The notes below the pieces were generated by a model, which was given only the letters and a program-made list of their open reading frames with translations, did no database searches and was not told the DNA's origin. A stretch of DNA of 64,000 nt from Cladochytrium replicatum (Eukaryota; Chytridiomycota; Chytridiomycetes; Cladochytriales; Cladochytriaceae), in assembly GCA_025526935.1 (NCBI GenBank), contig JAHLKD010000002.1:165001-229000 (forward strand), written 5' to 3'. This document shows, piece by piece, positions 23,479 through 31,173 of this stretch (position 1 is the stretch's first letter; every line of letters begins with the position of its first letter). The translations under genes and the position numbers were made by a program.

Positions 23479-23954
23479 CTAGTCTTTTTCCCTCTCCTCA
23501 AACTGACGCTGACCTGCATCTAGCGAATTGCACAGCTCGTTAGAGAGGCTGAATTCCAGATACAAGACTGGTTTCAAGCCGTTCCAACCGGCATTTACTG
23601 CTTCGTCGATATCGGAAGAAATGCAAAGCTCTATATGATTAAAAGTGAATCCTAAATGCAGCTTGCCCATCCGGAACAACACATGCATGCGTTCACACAC
23701 ACACCAGGTAGGAGTGCTTGGGAAAAAATGACAAATATCAATTTTCGAATCAATGCTTATCATTTATTCACCAGCAACACCATCTTAAACAATGCAATGC
23801 GCACCACTGGCCAGTTTGTAGTTGAACGTAACTCACTGACTTCCCTTGGATTCGAAAGGACAAATGATTCAGTTGGCGTCGCGTTTCCCTCTTGCACCTT
23901 CACAATCAGCTGTCCCGTTCTGTCAGATCTTACAGTGGGTACTCCAGAAGGCAT
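23479..23954 (-). pseudogene. Two unlinked ORF pieces of unknown origin
   Basis: An ATG at 23954 opens a frame to 23760 (contains RSDRTGQLIVKVQEGNATPT), and a second open stretch at about 23640-23479 reads ELCISSDIDEAVNAGWNGLK. They look protein-like but the intron that would join them (GTGAAT donor, ATATAG acceptor) does not keep the frame. Either a decayed gene or chance. Confidence 0.25.
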
Positions 23955-24127
23955 AGAGAGCAATAGAGATTTCTGTGTGTGCTAACGTTGTTCCTAAAGT
24001 TCTCTAAACTCTTCATCAGATCTGACCGATCTTCTTGACATTGCATTCAACTCACAGACTTGTGCTCCCAGAAATTGCCTATAAAGTCCTGCCATCTATC
24101 CTCTCTGCCCCCACAGAATCGACAGCA

Positions 24128-24880
24128 ATGACTTTCAGTTCCATGTCCGGTAAGCACAAAATGTTACCTGAATTGTGTTTGGCATCGGAAGCACTTTGCA
24201 GACCTGCGATTGCTTGCACTCTTTGGTGCGAGTGCAGCAGTTGCGTTGGCAATCCAAAACTTCTTTGTCACCACTTCGCTTGTGGAAGCCGGACAAGTGG
24301 TCTCAAGCAACGCCATTGAGGAAAAACACCAGGATCTCTGCCTGACCTGTCTTTCTTCGCGAGAACGCATCAGCGGAGTCCAGTATCATCAAAAGTGGGA
24401 GAAACGGGTGCAGTTGCGGCTGAAGGACGTGAGAAATCCATCTGGAAGAGAGAGATCCGGCTCAGAATGCTGGATCATGAAGGCGAGCGTCGGGCTGTTG
24501 TTCAGGCGAAACTGAGGGAGCAGGTCGAGGCGCTTGAGGCGGAGGCAGCACGTCGGGGAATCATTGTCCAGCTGCAACTCCCGACCCCGACCACGAATCC
24601 GAAGTTGATCTCGAAGAAGAAATCGGCATTGGTGTCGAGATCTTGCCCGCATCGGAACAGCTTGAGAATTGTGGGAACAACGACGTTTTGCAGTTGACGA
24701 GAACGGTGGACGAGGAAACATGCGTCGGCAAAGTGGAGAAAGTTGAACCGGCCGTTGAACGCACGGGAGTGAGATCACCGATTCCATATCGGCCATTCTT
24801 ACTTGCCTGTTCACGATCCAGGATGCAATGGCGACATGCACAACGACGTCGTGAAGAGGAGAGAGCTGAAATGGTAAAGT
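24128..24880 (+). pseudogene. Frame-broken gene with membrane segment and coiled coil
   Basis: Exon 1 (ATG at 24128, short) splices with a good GTAAGC donor to about 24208, giving LRLLALFGASAAVALAIQNF, a membrane span or signal anchor, and a Glu/Lys-rich stretch to about 24410. A coiled-coil segment (RMLDHEGERRAVVQAKLREQ) then continues in another frame to about 24580, and an acidic stretch (HESEVDLEEEIGIGVEILP) in the third frame to about 24760. The first frame change could be a 41-nt intron; the second has no usable splice sites. Family unknown. A recent pseudogene or assembly indels are both possible. Confidence 0.4.
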
Positions 24881-24958
24881 GGGGGCTATTTGTGACACAT
24901 CAGTTTATGCAATTTGAATAACATTTATATTAAAATACCCAAAAAACCAAAAATTCAT

Positions 24959-25132
24959 GGCCAACGCTAATTCAAAAATACAAGATAAAGATAAATAAAC
25001 AGGCCAACGCTAATTCAAAAATACAAGATAAAGATAAATAAACAGGCCAACGCTAATTCAAAAATACAAGAAGATAAAGATAAATAAAATGGCCAACGCT
25101 AATTCAAAAATACAAGATAAAGATAAATAAAC
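24959..25132. repeat. Minisatellite, four copies of a 43-bp unit
   Basis: The unit begins GGCCAACGCTAATTCAAAAA and ends in an AAAGATAAATAAA run. Copies start at 24959, 25002, 25045 (46 bp, with an extra AAG) and 25091. The array lies just past the stop codon of the glycosyltransferase gene at 25192, in its 3' untranslated region or terminator. Confidence 0.95.
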
Positions 25133-25191
25133 CCACTGAGAGTATGTCTCGCTTTGTGCCGGAAGACATCGAACCGAATGTTCAACCGCAA

Positions 25192-27010
25192 TCATGTGGC
25201 GACCGTCATGAAGTTGCACATAAACTTGTGAGAAAACACTCCCGCGACAACCCCACTTCCTACAGCTTTTTCGGTTCGTCCTCCTCCGACGCCTCCTTTC
25301 ATGTAGCATGAATTGCCGTCCCATACATATGTAACGCAGTGTGGATCGCCCTCGCAATCGTCTCGGCACTTTCGAGCCGCAAGCTCCCTCAGGGCAGGCA
25401 ACGGTGGTGTTGCAGTGAGATTGGATTCGGGTAGAGGTGAACTGGTGTAATTTTGGAAAAGTGAGTCTGGAACTTCATAGGATTTGAATGTTGAAAGGTG
25501 AGGGTAGTCTGCATCAATGTCCCAGTCTTTCAGCAGGTGGTGCTCTTTGGGAAGATAAGGGCGAACGGAGTACTGGAATAGATCGCTCAAGGTTGGGCCG
25601 GGAGCAACACCGGAGGTGACGGCCAACTCCCAGTCGCTCAAATATTCCCGCAATTCCGGGTTGAACTTTGAGGGTTCCGTGATCCATGTACTCTGGAGCT
25701 CGTTCTGCTTCGCAAGCCATATTGCCGAATCGCGCTCCGCTGCCTTCGTTGCCGCATTGTAGACTTTCTGGACCTGCTTCGCCAACAGGTGATGAAACGT
25801 GAGCGGACGACCGCAGGGACCATCGACCTCCGTCGGGAGCTCGGAGTTTGTGGTTTTCTCGAGTCCCGGGCACGCGTTCCAGAAATTGTAATCCGCATTC
25901 ACAGCGTTACCGTTGAATCCGGCGAGTCGAGAGATGAGGACGCTTCCATCACGGAGACACAGTGCCGTCCGAATATCTCCTGCCCAGCAGTCTTTGTATC
26001 GGTTCACACATTTGCGATAGCTAGTAGGCTCAGCGATCTTCTTGACTGCCCCTTGGGACATAAGAATCCCGGTTCCACCGTGTGCAAACACTGGTCCATC
26101 ACCCATCTTGGTCACACCGTCGCAACCTGAAAAATAAAACGACGGAAAAAAATTGAGATTGTTGCACTACAAACATCCGTTACTCCAAAGGCTCACCTGC
26201 AAATATGTTTCCTGCGCCAAAGTACCATGGCTGTCGATAGTCAAATCCGGCAGCACCCAAAGCGTATATCAATGTATCGAAGAAAACGTAGGTGTCGTCA
26301 TCGATCATCATGTACCAGTGGGCATCTGGATATGTGTCGTAAAGAAGTTTGAACCCTGGCAAGTTCTTGTGCGCATCAAGCTTCCATCCTTCCGAGCTTT
26401 CATCTGGCTTGAGCTCTTCTTCCGCGCGGTTGTATACATTGTGTGAATCAACCCATCCTTCCGTTTCAGCTAGCTGTTCCACCTCGCGTTTCCCTGACGT
26501 CGTCTCTGCGCGTTTGAACAACGATCTCCAACCAGTCGACTCCGTTTCCTCGTCGTAGAGTGCGGTGTAAACATCATGAACCGGAAGCTCGCCAACGCGT
26601 ACATTAGGTGCCTCCGCAATGAGGATAACGTTCTCTATATCTTTCAGGAAGGTGAGGAGCTGAACGGGCGCCCGTTCGATCGCAGTCTCTGCCCCGGTTT
26701 TCAATGCGACGGCAATGTGCTTGAAAGCCGCACGGCGGCTTGGTGCTGAATGGTTATGTGCTGGTGGCGGCGGAGTGACCGGTGCGACTGCTGGAGTGTC
26801 GCCAGAAACGACAGCCTGCAAATCTGGCGGGGCAGCTGTGAAACTGGTTGCGGATTGTGTTGGAATGGGAGTTGGGATTGAGAAACGGTCGAGGAGGAAC
26901 ATGAGAGAGGTCAAGGCGGTGACGAGAGTCAACAAAGCAACGTAGAAGCCTTGCATTGAGGGGCGTCCAGACCACTTGAAGGCAGTCGACTGCTTCACAA
27001 AGTCGTCCAT
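25192..27010 (-). CDS. GT31/fringe-like type II glycosyltransferase with PAN-like tail
   Basis: Two exons (27010-26197, 26126-25192) give 582 residues. A cytoplasmic tail of about 30 residues precedes a signal anchor (FYVALLTLVTALTSLMFLLD), so the enzyme is a type II Golgi/ER membrane protein. A Pro/Thr/Ser-rich stem follows. The catalytic part shows DAHWYMMIDDDTYVFFDTLI, where DDD is the metal/nucleotide-sugar site of fringe and core-1 galactosyltransferase relatives, then YFGAGNIFAG joined across the intron to CDGV, and FAHGGTGILMS. It ends with Cys-rich RKCRDDCEGDPHCVTYVW...CYMKG, like a PAN/apple domain that could bind glycan or protein. The sugar transferred is unknown. The ATG at 27010 is the first in frame. 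Confidence 0.78.
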
Positions 27011-28248
27011 TGGAACAAAGCTGAGTCGAATAGCGAATAGAATAGCGGGTGGAGTCAGCCAGTGCACGGCTGTGGTGATGCAAGACACCCACCAATTATA
27101 CGATTAAGTTGGAAAACACCACACAGGAAGTTCGTTTGATCTGGCCGAGCATGCCAGCTGCAGTGACAGAGGCCAATCGCATCGTGTTACATACACCCCA
27201 TGCCTCATGTTCGTTGATTTACACGCCAATGATCATCCGGGCTGTCCCACACGTGCCGGGTTTGTAATCAAGAGGACCAACAACCCACGAAAAGCCAGCA
27301 CGTAGTCATGCAAGAACAGAAGACGGCATGACGGTCCTTCAGCATCGACACCCTCCAACCCCAACATCAACGGACTCCGTTGCAATTGGTTGTTGCTCAC
27401 CTTCTACGACGTGGCAGTGGCAGCAACAGAAAAAGACGACCCTCGCCACACTGCGCCTTTCGATTGCCGACTGTAATGATTTCGTGGTCCCCTGACTACA
27501 GCAGCTGTGATTCTTACCGTTTTCGGAATGTGCGCAAATGCTATTCATCTTTATCTTTTATCTTTTCTAGTTCTTTCTGTTTGATTTGAAAGTTTTACTT
27601 TCATTAGGAATTCCTTCTTGTTCTTTTACCTTCTCCTGTTGCTTACGTTGATGTTACATGATCCAAATGATTAGTAATCTGTTCCTTTATAAGCTTGTCT
27701 GTTTCTCTTGTATCTGTAAGTTTCTGTTATCAAAAGATTACAATATTGTTTCTCACCTGAATCTTGTCTTGAACCTTCCTGGCCATTTCGAACGAACGTA
27801 CATATCGAACCCATGACGAACGATCCCTTTCAGCGACTATCCTTGATTTGATATGTTGCATTCGCAATTGCATTTATATTCATTTTGATTCGGTGCTTGG
27901 TGGCCACACTACTTTTCTTTTTGGCTTTCATAATCATCCTCCTCTACACTGTACATTCCAATACTCATAATGTCCACCCCAAGCGACCGGCATATCTCAT
28001 CCAAGCGCATCTTGCGTTCGAAGGTTTAGAATATTGTTTCAGATTGCTGCCATTCAGATTATGAAAATTGGTATGAAAATTTCAAACAAACTCTGAGACC
28101 GCTTATTGATCTCAACAACCCTCAGTAACTCTCACAAATTTGAGATTCGGCTGTTGTCGTCCTGAGCGGTGCGTTTGTTGACTTTGTCAACTGCCTCGCC
28201 GAGTTTTTGCTCTTTTGGAACGGCACGGACAGGTGCATGACGAGATTG
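27011..28248. other. Long intergenic stretch, no gene seen
   Basis: Upstream region of the GT31-like gene and the 3' flank of the Cys-rich gene. T-rich from 27540 to 28000. Open frames are short and lack protein-like composition. No tRNA or rRNA pattern was noticed. Confidence 0.4.
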
Positions 28249-28310
28249 TCATGGGTCCGTGCAGTTGCTCCAGCACTGTGCAAAGCATCTGGCCCAGCAA
28301 GCGTTGGAAG
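28249..28310 (-). pseudogene. 3' half of a secreted Cys-rich gene split by the retrotransposon
   Basis: Read on the minus strand directly after the target duplication, this piece continues the frame of 36768-36615 for 20 codons and ends at TGA (28251-28249). It adds five Cys residues in a Cys/Trp-rich end (NACWARCFAQCWSNC). Without the element, the gene would be 216 nt, 71 residues. See the 5' half at 36615-36768. Confidence 0.85.
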
Positions 28311-28315
28311 GGCAG

Positions 28316-28784
28316 TGTTAAATTCTGTGTACCCTTGGAGGGCTTACCCATTGTTTTGTGCAATAGGCTTTTCTCTTGGGCTTGAGAAGTTTTTATGCTA
28401 TTGCTCGATTTATGTTTTGGGCAGTCATGCTGTTTATTTTCTTTATTGTAATTGTTGAATATTCTTCTGTGTGGGAATATTTATTGCGGTGTGAGGGTGG
28501 CTGGTTCCTTGAGACAGTGGAACAAACCAAACACTCACACACCACAGGTATAAATAAAGGAGACAGTGGAACAAACCAAACACTCACACACCACAGTCTT
28601 CCTGGTTAGCAATCCCAGCCTTGATTTGTATTAGCCACAGAGTGCTTGTGTGCAACAAGGGAATTTGCTTTATCATCACCCCATATTCAACTGGGCCAAG
28701 AGACGGAACCTGGAGCTGTTGTGCTAGCTAAAGTACAGCTAAACACGCCCTACCGCTGCCAGGAGAAGCCCTTGGTTTTTAACA
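28316..28784 (+). repeat. 5' LTR of the chromovirus
   Basis: 469 bp, starting TGTTA and ending TAACA (5-bp inverted ends). Near its middle a 37-bp segment beginning GAGACAGTGG is present twice, at 28511 and 28560, with GGTATAAATAAAG between. The following bases (GGTGGTGGTTTCATCC from 28785) should be the primer binding site, but I could not match them to a tRNA end. Confidence 0.97.
28549..28558 (+). promoter_or_regulatory. Probable TATA box of the LTR promoter
   Basis: TATAAATAAA lies between the two 37-bp direct repeats of the LTR. The position in the middle of the LTR fits a U3/R boundary just downstream. The duplicated flanks could be binding sites for an activator. The same box is in the 3' LTR near 36379. 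Confidence 0.6.
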
Positions 28785-28932
28785 GGTGGTGGTTTCATCC
28801 AGGACCCACCATTTTTGGACCTTTTTGTGCGTTTACTCAGGAACGTATTACCGGCTACACAAACACTTCCCTGATTACTCAGAATTACGGGCGATCAGTT
28901 TCGATTATTTTACGCATTTTTCTGAGCACAAT

Positions 28933-31173
28933 ATGTCGACAACTTCGAGGGTTCAGGATCGCTTGGCGAGGGCTCATGTTGGACAGCCTTTGGAACCTCG
29001 GGAACGATTGCGGCATCTTGCGGAGCGCTTGGGGGAACCTCGCAATGCGTGGAGGAATGCGTTTTTGTTGATGTATTCATTGGAGGACGTTGCTGGATTT
29101 TTGGCCAGTATTGGATCTGGCCAGATCGCTGTCCCGAATGCACTTGTGGAATTGCTAAACCGTGCGCGTGAAGAGGGACGCGCTGAATCGGCCGTATCGC
29201 TCGAGCAGCTTGAAATCGAGAACGATGCACTTGTGATGCAGTGCTCGGCGCTTGCGGATAACTTGGTTCTGGCGACGGATCAGCTTGATCCCATTGATGT
29301 TCCTGATGTCGAGGACGATGGAGAGAAGCGTTGGACTGATTCCCAGACCCAGACCGATTTTTGGGATGCCGATTTATCGAACCATGATGGAATTGGCCAA
29401 AACTTGGCAGACCTGCAGCAGGAACTGGCTAGTGCTTGTCGAGAGCTTCGCGTTGCACAGGAGAATGCAGCGGAAGCACGGCGCAAGGCAGCCAGTGCTG
29501 CAGCGGAGCTAGAGACGGCTCGATCGGTGGAGGCAAAGCGAGTTTCAGCTCTGGATGACTTGGAGAAGCAGTTGAAGGTGTCCCAAGAGCTTGCCAGCCA
29601 ACTCCGCATCGAGGCCGAACTGGTAGAGGCGGAATTGGCCTCAGTGAAGGCTGCCGGAGCCAGTCTTCGCACTCGTTTGGATCGCGCCAACATACCCGAC
29701 GGCGAAATGGCGCAGCAGAGCGGGCGTGGGAGCGAGGTCTCTTCACAAAACGAAAATGGACCTCCAACGTTGGCAGATCGATTTTGTGGTCTGTGGCGAG
29801 CAGAATGCAGGGCCAACCACAAATTGCGTGAAGCTTTGGATTTATCAATTGCTGAATGTGACAGATTGAAGAGGGATCGTGATCAGATTCGAGCATTACT
29901 TGCAGTGTCATCATCATCTGACGATCAGCACTCCGATATGCAAGAGCTTGGACCAAAGGACTCGGCATCACAACAAGCTTCCCCAGTTTTACCATCTGCC
30001 CAATTTGTTTTGAAAGATGCAGCTGTACCAACAGTGAAAACACTTGGAACTAGTGATTATCATGGACCTACAGCGGATGTTTTCCAGAGCTTTCCAGTTG
30101 GCCAATCTTCCCCTCCACAGGGAAACATTGGACTGGAAATTGTTTCAGCACTCCAACAAACTGGGCTTCTCACCAAACGATCAGAGAAGTTAGACCAGAA
30201 TGCTCTAAACAGCATACCTCTTTTTGCTGGGACTTCTTCTTCAGGCCAGGCTGATGATGCCAGCTCAAATGAGTTAGGGAAGTTTTTCAAAGCAGTGACA
30301 AAAGTTGCAATTAGTCAAGCTTGGACAGAACCAATGCAAGCTCAAGCTATGGTGCTACGGTTCAAAGATAATTCTGCAGTGTCACGCTGGTGGGACGATC
30401 GTGATGAACAGTGGAGGCGTGAGCGTGTTCAGGATTTGGAAAAGTTGAAGGAAGCTTTGATTGGTCGCTTCCGCTCCCCAGATTTCTTGATCCACGCCAG
30501 GCAAACTTTGGAATTTTTGCCTATTGAATCATTCCCATCATTGGATCAGCTGTTAAATGAAATGTCACGTCTTAACCAACTTGCCAAAAGTTCGCCAACA
30601 GGAAGCATCTCAGAGAACACCTTGATTCAACGTATTGTGGACCATTCAGCTTTTCCATCAACAGTTCGGGAATCATGGGACCAAGAAAGGTCCAAATTGG
30701 CTACACCATATCCAAGTCGCACTGTTGTAACAAACTTGGATATATTTGGAGTTTGGTGTGCTAAGAAGTTTTCTTACCTGAAGTCAAACCCTTTCGCTGA
30801 TGCACATGCTAAGTGGATAAAAACAGCAAAGGATCCCAATGTCAAAAATGACTCAGTTGAGAATCAGCGACCATCATCATCTCAACAAAAGCCTAAAAAA
30901 GAACCGTCCGAAAAGTCAAAACGCCCCTTTCTGCCAGCAGAAGAGTTCAAAGTGAAGGTTGAAGATCCTGCGTGGCGAAAAGCAAATCCCAGTCCTTTCC
31001 CATGTCGAAACGCTGCTTGCAAAGGAGCTAAGCATTATAGACTGGACTGCCCCAATTATCGGAATCGGAGAGACAATAGTAGTGGTGCTCCAGCTACCAC
31101 TTCCTCATCTTACACGATTTTCAGCAGTAGTGTAGCGAGCGGAGATTCTTTGACTGAGGAGGATTTTTACTGA
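28933..31173 (+). CDS. Gag of the chromovirus, with coiled coil and variant zinc knuckle
   Basis: The first ATG of the open frame after the 5' LTR is at 28933 and gives 746 residues, about twice the length of typical Ty3/gypsy gag. Residues about 150-260 are an Ala/Glu/Lys-rich coiled coil (heptads such as ELRVAQENAAEARRKAASAA). A central Ser/Asp/Gln-rich linker follows. The capsid-like retrotrans_gag region is at about 455-600 (FKDNSAVSRWWDDRDEQWRR, then LIGRFRSP and TLEFLPI). A nucleocapsid knuckle at nt 31003-31053 has spacing C-x4-C-x4-H-x4-C rather than the usual C-x2-C-x4-H-x4-C. The protein forms the particle and packages RNA. It ends with TGA at 31171-31173, inside the start of the pol frame. 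Confidence 0.9.
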   Translation: MSTTSRVQDRLARAHVGQPLEPRERLRHLAERLGEPRNAWRNAFLLMYSLEDVAGFLASIGSGQIAVPNALVELLNRAREEGRAESAVSLEQLEIENDALVMQCSALADNLVLATDQLDPIDVPDVEDDGEKRWTDSQTQTDFWDADLSNHDGIGQNLADLQQELASACRELRVAQENAAEARRKAASAAAELETARSVEAKRVSALDDLEKQLKVSQELASQLRIEAELVEAELASVKAAGASLRTRLDRANIPDGEMAQQSGRGSEVSSQNENGPPTLADRFCGLWRAECRANHKLREALDLSIAECDRLKRDRDQIRALLAVSSSSDDQHSDMQELGPKDSASQQASPVLPSAQFVLKDAAVPTVKTLGTSDYHGPTADVFQSFPVGQSSPPQGNIGLEIVSALQQTGLLTKRSEKLDQNALNSIPLFAGTSSSGQADDASSNELGKFFKAVTKVAISQAWTEPMQAQAMVLRFKDNSAVSRWWDDRDEQWRRERVQDLEKLKEALIGRFRSPDFLIHARQTLEFLPIESFPSLDQLLNEMSRLNQLAKSSPTGSISENTLIQRIVDHSAFPSTVRESWDQERSKLATPYPSRTVVTNLDIFGVWCAKKFSYLKSNPFADAHAKWIKTAKDPNVKNDSVENQRPSSSQQKPKKEPSEKSKRPFLPAEEFKVKVEDPAWRKANPSPFPCRNAACKGAKHYRLDCPNYRNRRDNSSGAPATTSSSYTIFSSSVASGDSLTEEDFY

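Noticed and set aside
24959-25132. CRISPR-like array
   Set aside because: Units are contiguous with no spacers, and the genome is eukaryotic; it is a minisatellite.
29280-29822. Minus-strand Ser/Arg-rich frame inside gag
   Set aside because: Shadow of the Ala/Glu-rich coiled coil of gag.
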